The translations under genes and the position numbers were made by a program. Under the pieces are notes generated by a model. The model did no database searches. It worked only from the letters and a program-made list of their open reading frames with translations, and had not been told where the DNA came from. Positions 11,068-22,124 of a DNA stretch of 64,000 nucleotides are shown piece after piece (position 1 is the stretch's first letter; each line of letters starts with the position of its first letter). This DNA is from Cryoendolithus antarcticus. Lineage: Eukaryota > Ascomycota > Dothideomycetes > Cladosporiales > Cladosporiaceae. The stretch is from assembly GCA_002077065.1 (NCBI GenBank), contig NAJO01000027.1:620001-684000 (forward strand), read 5' to 3'.

Positions 11068-11550
11068 ATGGGATTCTATGCTGATCTGAACGCCGAGAAG
11101 AGCTATCATCGGTGCATATTCCTGAGCTGCGCGCTCGGACTCGCGGGACTATGCAGCGTCTACCCACTGGCATGCTTCAAGAAGTTCTCTGGCAAAGAGA
11201 GGGCAAAGCTCAACAGGGAAGTGAAGGAGCTGGAGCATCACCAGAAAGAGGTCCTCGACAGGGAACTTCATCCACGGCGAGTGAGGCATCGGGATCACTC
11301 GGCACCCCGTACTTCACACCGTCCTCGACACCACAGCCGCCATTCTTCGGCGAGGCCATCGAGGGATCGCCGGCACGAGGACGAGGAGTACGACCAGCAT
11401 TTCCGCTCAGCAGAGCCCAGGAGACAAAAGACAACATCTTACGAGCGGCAGCTGGACCGCGAGAGGGCGGAGAGGCATGGAGGACATCCACCACCGCGCA
11501 GATATCACCACAGCTCGTGGGAGCCAGTGTTGGCTCCCATAGCGTCTTGA
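11068..11550 (+). CDS. small single-pass membrane protein, unknown
   Basis: Single exon, 160 aa. A short N-terminus (MGFYADLNAEKSYH) is followed by a hydrophobic helix at about 16-36 (CIFLSCALGLAGLCSVYPL), a coiled-coil-like charged segment (KERAKLNREVKELEHHQKEV) and a His/Arg-rich disordered tail. No known domain. A second reading frame is open across the whole gene and continues into the next gene. The membrane-protein frame has the more natural composition and a good start, so I take it as real. It may be the 5' part of a larger gene whose frame changes near 11550. I could not find an intron that would make that join. Confidence 0.55.
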   Translation: MGFYADLNAEKSYHRCIFLSCALGLAGLCSVYPLACFKKFSGKERAKLNREVKELEHHQKEVLDRELHPRRVRHRDHSAPRTSHRPRHHSRHSSARPSRDRRHEDEEYDQHFRSAEPRRQKTTSYERQLDRERAERHGGHPPPRRYHHSSWEPVLAPIAS

Positions 11551-11831
11551 CCAACTCGTCAGACCAGACCGTTCATCAAAGTGTCCTTCCTGCTTTGAGC
11601 ACCGCGCCGCTCCAGGATGCCACTCCGCTATCAGCCACAAATCAAGACACACAGCCGAGGCGACCTGATTCTGCTGTCGACACTGGCGACGTTAGCGAGA
11701 TACACTTCGAGAAGTTCAAGTTCAAAGACTCACCTCCCAAGACGCCAAGCTCTGATGAGTCTGGACTCGACAACAGCGTGCATTCTTCTTCAACCAGTAT
11801 CGCACATCAGTATCGTCACGCCCGCTCGGAT

Positions 11832-13343
11832 ATGGCACTGTTCAATAAGCACAGTAAGCCGCTTGCGCATCGGAAGAAGAAGGAGCTGGTGTACACCGAG
11901 TCCGTACAGCCTCTAAGATCTCCCACTTACGGCAAGCCCAAGGTCATTGAGGACAGTCGAGACCAGATGGAGGCAGAAGACCAGATCAACAGCTTGCAAG
12001 CCTCCCTCGAGTCCACGACCAAGCGACCGATCGGGCCACTCAAATTACCGCAAACGAAGCAGCTTCGTCAGGCCAAGTCAAGCGACTCGGGCGATCGAGG
12101 ATCCCCAAGCAGAGATCAGTCCAGATCAAGCTCGCCGAAGACTGCACCGAAACCCGCGGCAGCACCTAAAAGACCTGGCATACTCCGCTCATCATCGTCA
12201 CTCGACGTCACAAAGGCTCCAATTTCGTTCAAGCATGTGCAGACCGGCTCTCATTCTCTTCTCGGCTCTCGACGGCGCGCCCAGCATGACTCGTCCGAAC
12301 ACACGACACCGGCTAGCGTGCCCACCCCGAAATCGCCATTCCACTTGAGTCTGCCTAAACGAGAAAGTCCACGCAGCACAGAGCCAAGACAGCATCAGCC
12401 GGAAGACCACTACTTCTCCAGTCTCCGTCTGAGCATGTCGAGTCGAGCTGGTTTCACACCAACGCTCGCACCTCGATCGCCGGACCAGCCAACTCCATTG
12501 AGCCCACGTGATACGCCTGCGATCTCCGTAATACATGAAATACAGCAGACTGCGAACACAAGTCCCGGCCCAGTAGAGCCTACACAAAGGCGAACGAGCA
12601 TTTTTGCCATATTTGGCAAGGGTGCAGTGCCGAAGGCGTCAGCTTCCTTGCAGCAAGAAGGCACTCTATCTCCAGACGAAGCTGCAGAGAAGGCTGCATC
12701 ACTGCTGGGTCCTATGTCGCCGCCGATCTCGCCTCTGACCGATACAAGAGACCCCATGGAAGCCAGCATGCAAGTTCGCGGTCGCCGCCGGACATCGCGA
12801 CTGGACGACCAACAGGCGACAACGCTGTTCGTGCCACTCACGCCTCTCCGAGAAGACTTCGACCGCACAAGGCGTGTATCCATTGAGGCACCGGTACACG
12901 AAGGCAAGTTTCGTCCCGATGACACGCCGCGACCTTCACCAGGCGAAGCACCAGCGGAGGCTTCTCAGCTGGTCAGTCGCTCCGTGGCAGGACTACGCGC
13001 TGAAAGCCCGGAGGCTGCGAGCAAGGGCCTTGTGAAGAAGCTCAACCCGCATGCACGGCATCAGATCATCGGGGCATCTGCGCCCACTAGCGCTCTTCGG
13101 ACGGAAGTGAAGGCCCGACGATCTTCAGTCATCGAAGAATTTGTCGCCGAGCTGCGTGGTGTTCCCAGTATGCGTAAGCTCACTTTCATCGACGATGGCT
13201 CCAGTAGGCTCCTGAAGAAACGCCGCTCTGGCTTTTCGGGCAATTCGCAGCCTTCACGACCTAGTCTCAGAGCTTCATTGAGCTTCAAGCGCAGCGCCAC
13301 CGCTATGGCGCAGCCAACTAGATCCTTCGACCCGCAGAGCTAG
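11832..13343 (+). CDS. large disordered fungal protein, ends at an in-frame TAG
   Basis: First ATG in frame after the upstream gene is at 11832 (MALFNKHSKPLAHRKKKEL); the frame is open and protein-like already from about 11640. To the TAG at 13341-13343 it encodes 503 aa, almost wholly disordered and rich in Ser, Pro, Arg and SP/TP sites (for example SPLTDTRDPMEA), as in cytoskeletal or signalling scaffolds. No enzyme domain. The same frame continues without a stop for 127 more codons that look conserved (next entry). The annotated end may therefore be a premature stop. No splice pair of correct phase removes the TAG. Function unknown; the start is also uncertain. Confidence 0.6.
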   Translation: MALFNKHSKPLAHRKKKELVYTESVQPLRSPTYGKPKVIEDSRDQMEAEDQINSLQASLESTTKRPIGPLKLPQTKQLRQAKSSDSGDRGSPSRDQSRSSSPKTAPKPAAAPKRPGILRSSSSLDVTKAPISFKHVQTGSHSLLGSRRRAQHDSSEHTTPASVPTPKSPFHLSLPKRESPRSTEPRQHQPEDHYFSSLRLSMSSRAGFTPTLAPRSPDQPTPLSPRDTPAISVIHEIQQTANTSPGPVEPTQRRTSIFAIFGKGAVPKASASLQQEGTLSPDEAAEKAASLLGPMSPPISPLTDTRDPMEASMQVRGRRRTSRLDDQQATTLFVPLTPLREDFDRTRRVSIEAPVHEGKFRPDDTPRPSPGEAPAEASQLVSRSVAGLRAESPEAASKGLVKKLNPHARHQIIGASAPTSALRTEVKARRSSVIEEFVAELRGVPSMRKLTFIDDGSSRLLKKRRSGFSGNSQPSRPSLRASLSFKRSATAMAQPTRSFDPQS

Positions 13344-13727
13344 GATCTCACGGTTACTGACTTCTACCAAACATCGTTCATACAGCGATATCACGACACC
13401 CGCCGTCATGAACAGAACATCATGCGCGGCCACTGCGAGAGGGTGCTAGCATCGGATCATCCAGCAGACAGCCATACGATCATCTCTTACGATCATGATG
13501 TTCCCGATCATTTGCCTGGCAGTCCACTGTGCCCTGTGGAGTTGAAGCACAAGATGAAGGGTCAGGGCATCTGCCCGTTGCATGGAAGAAGGAGTGAGGT
13601 TGTTGCTGCAAGGGGTAGGGCGGATGCGAAGCGATTGGGGAGCCTGGCTACGGCTAGGCGAGAGCCGGAGATTGTGTTTGATAGTGGAGTAGCTGAAGGA
13701 GACGAGCATCAGGGTCTCGGTAGCTAG
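13344..13727 (+). pseudogene. C-terminal tail stranded beyond the TAG
   Basis: In the same frame as the preceding ORF, 127 codons follow the TAG before the next stop. The segment begins DLTVTDFYQTSFIQRYHDTR and holds DVPDHLPGSPLCPVELKHKM followed by GQGICPLHGRR. I recall this kind of block (paired Cys, KHK, CPxHGR) as the conserved end of uncharacterised ascomycete proteins. Either the allele is truncated, the stop is read through, or the base call is wrong. A separate gene starting at the ATG at 13422 is less likely, because the conserved part starts before it. Confidence 0.55.
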
Positions 13728-13971
13728 GGTGAGAGATAATGATCAATGAACGACCTATGATGGCAATTGTTCCGCTCCAATGTTCTGCACAGATACCCGC
13801 GAGACCCTGCTGACCTATGAAACCTCGACGTAGCCACACATTCGAACAACCTCAGCACATTGCCCACCCAGCTGTGTCCCTACCTCATGCGCCCCTGATC
13901 TTGATTCAACCTCAACAGCGCCCTTCCCTCGATCGCTCCATTGACTCGCGACTTACGACCTCAACTTCTTG

Positions 13972-14744
13972 TTAGCTACTCACAGCACCATACCCTCGTT
14001 GCTGTTGCTGCTGCAAGTGTCGTGGCTGCGGGCCTTGAGGTGAAGGCAGCTGTCCAAAGAATTGGAGCGCGCACTCGGCAGCGTCCTCGCGGGCGTTGTT
14101 GACGTATTGGCCGTCGTACCAGAAGCGTGCTTGGATGTTCTGGCCGCCGACGGAGACTTGACAGGACCAGGCTGTGCGACCGCCTGCATTTAGACTGGTT
14201 GTCAGTGGCTGCTCGCATCGATGGTGTGGCAAGCGAATGACAAAAGAAGCGCACCACTCGAGACGGCGTCCCGGTCAATACTGCTATTGTATGCGACACC
14301 GCGACAGCGAATTACTGCTAGCGTTGCCTCGGAGAGCTCTTGAAAAGTGTAACCTTCCCTCTCACCGACAGCGTAGCTGCGTATGCACAGTCGTGGTGCC
14401 GCATGCATCAGCAGTCTCGTTGACAGAGAGTCTCTGGGCGGTCCGGACCATCTGTCATACGCGTGCATGGGCAGCGGTCGGACACCGGATCGATGGGAGT
14501 GATCGAAGAAGGGGATGTGGAAGCTGAGTAGACTGACCTCTGCGATCAGACAGGATCTGGAAGGAGGGCGCGCGACCACCTAAGCTGCGACACCAGTCTG
14601 CATCGCGTCAGTTCAATGCTCATTGATCGATCTCGATGGTTGATTAATGGACTCACTTATCAGCTTCTCCTGATAAGGCGACGCTGCAGGCGTAGCCGGC
14701 GACAAAGGCACACTCGGCGCCGGAGAGAGAGTGGGTGTCGACAT
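13972..14744 (-). CDS. small double-stranded-RNA-binding-domain protein
   Basis: Assembled from three short exons: 14657-14744 (MSTPTLSPAPSVPLSPATPA), 14538-14597 and 13972-14183. The introns are 59 nt (GTGAGT, CTGAC, CAG) and 354 nt (GTCAGT, CTGAC, CAG), and all phases agree. The 119-aa product is a Pro/Ser leader plus one dsRBD-like fold: YQEKLINWCRSLGGRAPSF (helix 1), ILSDRRGGRTAWSCQVSVGG (strands) and NAREDAAECALQFF (last helix). A Gln-rich tail ends the protein. A GTGAGT at 13983 could start another intron, so the C-terminus may differ. Fungal single-dsRBD proteins of this type are uncharacterised. The usual KKxAK RNA-contact motif on the last helix is replaced by REDAA, so binding to dsRNA is not assured. 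Confidence 0.72.
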
Positions 14745-17128
14745 GCTGACTGCCCGCACTTTCAATCTTCGCCACTAGTTCGGGGTCCGGTCCGCTCCCT
14801 GGAAGCCAGGTGGCGATGGAGTCGAACAGCAGGGTACAAGCTAGGAAAGGGCCGTCGTCCGTTGATGCCGTCTTTACCCAACTGCCGACGATGAGCTAAG
14901 CGGGGAACCGCGATCACAGTGGATCGAGGCTGAAGCGAAGCTATGTCGAAAGGAGCAACAAGCGGTGACGAGCCAGGCGACGTTGGACGAATGAGGAGCC
15001 GTATGTCGCACCAACACAGCAAGAGGTGCTCGTGACAGAAGGTGATAAGCTGGGTGGTGGTGACGATGACAGGACGAAGGTCGAACGTAAAGGGAGTCTT
15101 GCCTCAAGATGCAGGTCGCAACCTTAGTCGGTCCAGATGCGCATTTTTATACGCTCTGCATGCGACGCATAGCGCATGGTATCGTGTCGAAGTCGTTTGC
15201 TCGCCCCGTGCTGTTTTGAAATAACTGGTCGGTGACGATACAAGCAGAACAGGAGAGCCCAACGATCGAGCATTTGGAGCCACGTTGCGAGACGGAGACG
15301 AGCAGCTCCCGCAGCCGTCAGCTGGTGCTGAATATCGCTGCTTGCTTGCTTCGGGGCCAGTAGAGTGAATGCGGTCATGCAACCGCCCTGCCCGATCATG
15401 GAGCAAAGAGAGTGAGACCCGCTCGTTTGCCCATTGGAAACGGTCAGAGGTGGTCAATGGTGTGGAAGGAAGGTTTGAGAAGGTGTGTTCGCTGCCCGAA
15501 GACGCAGGCGATATGAGGCAAACAAAAGGGTGTGCGCTGTACCAATTTGTTTCGCATGACTGCTTGTCTCTGTCTGATGATGCGATGCACGCGGATAGGC
15601 TATTAGCGTATCCACGTTGGTGGGATAGACGGGATGAGAGCGTGGTTTCAAGGCCCGGCGCGATTGCATTGGGCCGCACCGTGAGCGTGGACGCATGGAT
15701 GTGTGTCACTCACGGCTCTTGCATTCGATACGTATCGCAGCTGATAAACCAAGCTGGCTAGAGCATGACATGGATTAGAGCGTCGATTCACACGTGGAAG
15801 CCAAGCTCACCCAGTTGCCGCCCGAAATACCTACCACCGCGTCGTCGGGACTACTCATGCAAGTCTCGTCTAGCTCGGGAGCCAGCTGCGTGGGGCTGGC
15901 TGCGGCTATCCGTGGCCTTACAACATGCATTCGTGTCTGTCGGCGACACGCGATTGACAAAAGAAGCGGACCTCTCAGCAACACAGCAACATCGACAATG
16001 CCGTGAAATACCGCCCCGCAAGTGCATGTGTGTGGTCAGGCTATCAGCGAGAGAGCGGTTTCTCCGACATCTCTCCTAGGCAGCGTTAGTGGTATCTTGC
16101 TGTGGCGGTGCATTCTATACCACCAGTATCGACCACACGAATCTCTGGAGCGTTTCGCTCCTTCTGTCACTCGCGTGGGGAAGTACCTAGGTAACATTCG
16201 GAGGATTTGCAGCAGTTCATGCAAGGCATTCGGCCGGGTATCTCAGGGATGATGGGCGTGGAAGAATCGGGCTACGAACATTACTTCGCAAGCAGCGACG
16301 CTAGTGCATGTTGAGGGCGGCCTGCAGCTGTGAGTCGTCCTGATTGCGTGCATGTCTGCCCAGCTTCGTCGTCATTACAGCGCTGAAGCATGTAAGAGGC
16401 GAAGCTGTCGAATCAGCATCGCCTGACGCGGTGTGCTGACGTATTGAGATGTACTTCGCAAGATGGGCTTCTCCATATGACTGTGAGCACCCGCCGGGCC
16501 ATGCATGCGAGGTCGCGCTGTTTGAGGGTTGTTTGTCCCAGGGGCAATGTTTGTGAAGACAGGCCTGTTGTACAGATACTGGTGATGTCGTCGGGTTCCT
16601 GCACTTTGACACGTCCCGAGGCTACACCCGCAGACCCGATGGCGTCGGCGCGTGGAGCCCGCAGGCATGGACATGGATACAAGCACATGACGAGGAATAC
16701 GCTGGCGATGACTTGCATGAATGAGGCTGAGACATGTGCGAAAGCGCGATATTGCACTGATGTGAAGCGGCAGTTACGAGGTCGTGACTGCCCAAAAGCA
16801 TAAGTCACGTCTTGGCACCTCGTTGCATGCCCTACATGTACTGCTGCTCCAGAAGATGCTTGAGGAAACGATCGCAAAGCGCCACTATGACAGCCGAGAT
16901 CGTGATGACATTTAACCATCACTCGCCAGGGCACAGTGTACCCGCCAGCCATACGTCCTGCAGCACAGATGCGAATCGCTTGGTGGACGCCTATCAGAGC
17001 TAGCACTCGCACGGTCAGGCACCGAACGACCACTGCATCAGCACTCCCAATCCTTTGTGTAGCCCGAGAACAGACCCGAAACTCATTTCTGCGATCGAGT
17101 TTGCCACATATGCATGAGCAATCTCCTC
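14745..17128. other. gene-poor stretch
   Basis: About 2.4 kb with many overlapping open frames on both strands, the longest about 200 codons (15104-15709 and 16413-17033, both minus). Their compositions are shadow-like (runs of Arg, Ser, Cys, His) and lack domain motifs or clean splice sites. No tRNA, repeat or transposon end recognised. Confidence 0.5.
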
Positions 17129-18651
17129 TCAGTAGCTCACCTGCCTCACCGCTTTCGCAGGTACCTGCAGACTGGGCGTCCTGACGTGGCGGCTGTCACC
17201 GCTCTGCGATCGCGCATGATGTTTGCCATCGCCAGAATCACGACGAAACATCTCGTTGATGAGACGTTTGGGACCCACATACTCGACCTTGGGCAGGAGA
17301 ATCTGCTTTGTCGTCTTCGAGTGGAAACGTTCGCGGATGGTGTTGTCGACCAGTGCTAGGAGACCGGCAGAGACAACAACGCTAGGGTGATGTCAGTTGG
17401 CTGTGCAAGTACCATAGTGAGAACCATTACTCACTCTGACACATCTTTCTGGCTTCTGATGATGCGTTCGTCGATGAGTTGCAGAGTACACGGCGGTATC
17501 CACCCACCCTTCAGCTCCTCCTGGCGTGCTTGTGCTCTTGTGAGGGGCACTGGCGTGATATGGGCAAGCGGCTGCTCACCGCTTGCTTTTGTGAGGTGAA
17601 ATGACACTTGCTTAGTATCTCCATCCAGTTTAATCACGCGCTTCCAGGAGTATATCGTGCCCCAGTACTCAAATTCGTAGCGCTTCGAGACACCTGCACC
17701 GACTCGCGTGACATCCACTTGAGCATAATTCGAGAACTCCATCTTCATGGTGTGACTCATTAATTGCTCATTCTTCGATGCATTGCCCGCGGATCGAGGT
17801 CGTTCTTGGGTATCGAAGTCGACGGAGTGCATACTGCTATAGCCAGAGTCATTGCGTCGTAGACTGGCCAAGGTAGGTACCTTGACCTCGGACTTTGGTC
17901 GCATGACACTCAGCGCATTGCTGAGGGATCGCTGGAAGCCAGGACGCTTCTGAGGCTCGGCAGGTTGGCTTTTCCATGTCGAGTGGCACACCTCGCGTCC
18001 AGAGTCTCTGCAGTATCGACGTAGAGAAAATTCGCGGTTCTTCAAATCATGCATGCGTAGATGGAAGAGTGTCAGGTCGAAGACCGCACCATCAGACTGT
18101 ACCTCGGTGTCAAGTCGTAGGTTCATGTTCCCATCCTCAGTCGCGTCGTCATGCCTAATCAAAAGTCTTCGACTTGACGGGAACAGTGCAGAGAAGTCTG
18201 ATGGTGATGCTGCCTGCACGCCAGACTTGTACGGTCGTGCAGTGTATTCAGGCAGATCATATTCGGGCATGTCCTCCTCAAGCTCATGCTCACTTGGTGC
18301 GGTGGAGGCGTACGTCTCAACGGACGCGCGTGGACTCGACTGAGGCTCTTTCTCCGGAAAGAAACGCTCTGGCGAGTGTTGGAGGCGGCCTTCGCAAGTA
18401 TACTGATGGTGTACGATGGGTCTGCTTGCCAGACTTGCCGAGTACTCTGTAGGCTGTGTCTGGTACGAGCGATCACTGTCAGAGCGGCGCTGGCTGTATG
18501 ACTGGCTGCTGCTCGAAGCCGAGTGGTGCGATATGCTACTCTGGTATGCATTGCGCATATCGTAGAAGTCCGATCGCTGACGAAGCGGATGGGGTTGGGA
18601 GCCCATGTTGCGGTCGAAAGGGACGAGACTTGGTCGCTGTGGTGTCGCCAT
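17129..18651 (-). CDS. conserved fungal protein of unknown function
   Basis: Two exons: 17435-18651 and 17129-17381, joined through a 53-nt intron (GTGAGT...CCCTAG). The second exon is short but clearly coding: joined, the protein reads SQKDVSDVVVSAGLLALVDN and goes on through LLPKVEYVGPKRLINEMFRR. About 489 aa from the ATG at 18651 (MATPQRPSLVPFDRN). The N-terminal half is Ser/Gln/Tyr-rich and disordered. The C-terminal half is a folded region that includes YEFEYWGTIYSWKRVIKLDG. I know the pattern as a conserved Pezizomycotina protein but have no function for it. An upstream in-frame start at 18732 is possible. Confidence 0.8.
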
Positions 18652-20916
18652 GTCCGCAGATATAATATGGGAAGTGTGCTGTCTTCGTACTACGATCGCC
18701 GCGTCCGATTGCGACAGTCTAGCAGGATACACAATGCGTGCGAAATGTCATCAACGGCGTCCTGTTGTCCACCTTCCGCTCGTGCCTGTATCCTGGGCGG
18801 TCTCGACTGCGCGTTTCGCCTCCCGTTCTTATATCCTTTCGACCATGACGAATATCACTGTCATCACAAACAGGCAGTAAAAGGCAACAGACGGAAAATG
18901 AATGTGATCAGGGCGAGTCGGGCGTTGCAGGAACAGAAATGATGCTCATCACCCAACCGCCTTCACATCGGTTCATCACTACTGATCCCGGCAAAGTCTC
19001 CGATCGCCTAAAGTCGCGACAAGGGGACTGAGCGTGACCCTCGATCGCTGATGTTCCAGTCCGGACCGCCCCACACGGGAACAGCTTGAGGTTAAACGAG
19101 CTGCACGTCGCTGCACCTCCATCCAGTAACGACAACGTCCCACACTACCCACAGCGAATCGCTGCAGCTGGCCACGCCCTACCTGCAGTCTGTGATGCCT
19201 AGCCACCGCAGCGCCTGTGTGACAGCCAGTCGACATGGAGGGAACACCACCTTCGCAACAGCACGGCCTTGAGGTCAAGCGATGATCATATGGTGATATT
19301 CACCTCAGCATTGATCGTCACACATCATAGTCGTGACCAGATACAGCTCATAGCGACTGTCACATGCGAATATTAGAGTGCCTGGCTCGCACGCTGATGG
19401 GTGGTCAAGCGCTGTAAGACATCTACTTTGGTGTTTCTCACGGTCATCAGCTCAGCCACTTCGGGTTCTCAGCTGGTCTTACCTGAGCATTGGTACCCAA
19501 CGCAAACTCCTGGGAGCACACAGCCTTACGATCTGGTCGTTCCTGAATCCCGATATACACGTCTGGTAGCCTTCAGGCAGACTTGAGAGGGAGCCCACGC
19601 CTCGAGTACTTGCATGCGCTAGACGGCACATCCACGGCTTGTACCCAGAGTATCTGCAAGTCACCCCACGCCTCGTGGATGAAACGTCCGCTGGCCATGC
19701 ATGACTAGTGTGGGCGAACACATGATAGACGGGTCGATCGCAGTTCGCCCGTCACCGCGAGGATCGATCCGATCCAGTGGAAGAAGTTTCATGGCGATCC
19801 TGGTGACCTCCTGAGCAAGTGACCGTGAAAAACGGCACCGCAGTGTCCCAAGGCGACTTGCAGCTTTGGGCATCAACGATTGTTATGACATGAGGCGAAG
19901 TAGTGCTGCAACCCGCTCGCACCAGGCGTCCACGTCAGTCTCACTCTATCCATTGGCTGCCTGCGTCCCCGTCCGCAGCGGCGGTCTTGGAGGCCGCCAA
20001 TGGCCACGCGAGCGGGATCACCTGGACCGTAAGTATTCTGCTGGAGTCAAGATGCACACACCCGGAAGATCCAGGTAATGCAAGATCAGCCTGAACGAAA
20101 GTCTGTTGGGTCCACGCACTGTCGCAACACAAAGTCCTTGAGGATTTTATGGAGTACGCGTCGTAGGGATCGATGAGAGCCGCTTCCCAACAGTAGATTC
20201 CCATAGCCGTGGATCAACGATAGCTTTGCCCAATTTGCTATTTCCAGGCTGCTGGATCAGACCACTTACCAGGCATGGAGCTTACGCCAGCTGCATTTGC
20301 CCTGCGATACTCAGCATCATGGCGACTTGTGGTGAGGTCGTCTACATTCGCGCAGGCACCGAATCGATGACGCGGGTCAGTAATCGGAGGTGTGCAGGTG
20401 TGAAGATGCCAACCAACGATGCAAAGCGCTACCCTGAGGTCGCAGCTTTGTTTCCTCTCTGAAGTATCAAAGTAAGCACTCGATTAGTAAGATTATGAGG
20501 CCGTCGAGCTTCAACTGATCAATATGGCAGACACACAGAGATCCCCAAGGCTCATTGACCCCGTGACCATGTACTGGTCTCGGCGCGATCTCCTCTTAAG
20601 GCAAGTAGTTCCTGTACACTATCTAAACAAGTCATATGACTCTCTGAGCGCGTCGGCGACACGGAAAACGATTGCTTTTCCTGTATCGTAGCAGTCGTTC
20701 TGGTGATCAGCGTTGTAATCTACATCATCGCAGCCAATGATCCGCATGACTGAGAGGCGCGCGAGTGGCTTTGTACACATGAGTCTTGAAGCTGCACGGT
20801 CTCGTAGACCACCTCTTGTCCCCTTGCCGGCTTCGTATATCGCGGATTCCGCTCCCTTCAAGATGATCGTCCCAGCTCCTTCAATCCAATCCGGCAACGC
20901 CTACTGACCAGTCCGC
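18652..20916. other. gene-poor stretch
   Basis: About 2.3 kb with only short open frames (under 100 codons) and no recognised motif, RNA gene or repeat. A minus-strand frame at 20619-20897 could be a lost or alternative 3' exon of the next gene, but no splice pair supports it. Confidence 0.5.
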
Positions 20917-21639
20917 TCATCCAACCCAAATGTCCTTCTCATCCTCCACCTGAAACACCCTCATGACATACAAAGAAACGCCCTTCAACGCCAGACTAGC
21001 CAACTTCATCATCTCCGCCCTCCACAGATCGTTCGGCAAATGAACAGGCACGCCCCACCCCTCTCTCACAGTATTCTCGTCTTTCGTCCCCTTGCCGCCA
21101 CCCACTTCCCACTTCATAGTCAATCCAGCACAGCACCTAAGAACACCTTCCATCAGCTTCACCCTTTCAAGATCCCCTTCGTCGTGCGCGAAAAGCCGGT
21201 TCAACATCATTCTCGCTCTACAGGGATGTAGATGTACCAAGTCCTCGGGATCGGCTGGGGTGCGCTCCGCGACGGTGAAATGCTTCCAATCCAGCTGATG
21301 CGGATGTATGTCCCACGCTTCCTTTGATTGCAGGAGATGGACCAGCATCTTTCGCCTAAGCAAACACAATGCGCTTTTCGCGTACTTCAACCGCACTGCA
21401 TCGAACTCCTCCGAGCGTTCGTAGAGAAGGACTGAAGGCGCGCCAACGACGTCCCATAGGAGTTGGCGGGCGTTATGGATGTGGTCGGCAACGGTCCTGG
21501 GACCTTTCTCAGGTCTCTTGCGCGGTGTGTCCAACACGCGATCGTAGTTCTTTTGGAGGACGTGGAGATGAGCTACCTCATCTTCCGACATGTTGTCAAG
21601 TTCGCGATGGGAGATCCATTGACTGAGTACCGTCGGCAT
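20917..21639 (-). CDS. hypothetical protein, 240 aa
   Basis: Single open frame from the ATG at 21639 (MPTVLSQWISHRELDNMSED) to 20917. Soluble and mostly helical, with ADHIHNARQLLWDVVGAPSV and KYAKSALCLLRRKMLVHLLQ in the middle, and no known domain. Even composition and lack of low complexity argue that it is real. An upstream exon is possible, because the frame is open a little further and the region 21640-21780 is not obviously promoter. Function unknown. Confidence 0.55.
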   Translation of the reverse strand: MPTVLSQWISHRELDNMSEDEVAHLHVLQKNYDRVLDTPRKRPEKGPRTVADHIHNARQLLWDVVGAPSVLLYERSEEFDAVRLKYAKSALCLLRRKMLVHLLQSKEAWDIHPHQLDWKHFTVAERTPADPEDLVHLHPCRARMMLNRLFAHDEGDLERVKLMEGVLRCCAGLTMKWEVGGGKGTKDENTVREGWGVPVHLPNDLWRAEMMKLASLALKGVSLYVMRVFQVEDEKDIWVG

Positions 21640-22124
21640 CCTTGGAATAGGAAGGCGTAGCGAAGGGGAGTGAGTGTTTCAAGAACAGCGCTTCCAACAT
21701 TATATTATTCTCTCTGCAAATTTTGTGGCGGATTGAGATGTCATTCAGGACTTGTGTAGGATCGACAAAGCTTCTACTCACAAAGATAGAGTCGTTGAGC
21801 GCGTCTTGAGAAAGGTGACTTTGTACTTAGTCAATTGCTTGTCTACGGCGTTGCGTGATGAGGCAGGTGCGAATGACACCTTGCGAGTTGGATCTACTCC
21901 CACACTGTGACGACAAAGCCGATCCTTCGAGCGACGCCGCCGCAACGAACCTCGACATCGCTGTCTCAACGCAAGAAGAGAAGTCATGAGATGTAGCGCA
22001 GGCTAAGTGGTCGTGCGTGCTCTGTCGGCGGAGGGGCGTTGACCTCCAGAGGTATACGCCGTATCTCGCCGTCTATATCTCGCCCACCCGGGCTGGTATC
22101 GAAAGCTCAGGCCATTCTGTACGT
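21640..22124. other. intergenic
   Basis: About 485 bp between two minus-strand genes. It presumably carries the upstream region of the 20917-21639 gene and the 3' UTR of the CoA-binding gene; nothing specific seen. Confidence 0.45.

Noticed and set aside
13264..13343. Intron ending at the in-frame TAG of the disordered protein gene
   Set aside because: Available donors (13174, 13204, 13264) all have the wrong phase for an acceptor at 13343.
15104..15709. 201-codon minus-strand ORF in the gene-poor stretch
   Set aside because: Ser/Arg/His/Cys-rich, shadow-like composition, no domain and no splice sites; several other frames are equally open there.
16413..17033. 206-codon minus-strand ORF
   Set aside because: Mixed hydrophobic and Cys/Arg-rich runs with no domain and no supporting start or intron signals; likely chance in GC-rich DNA.
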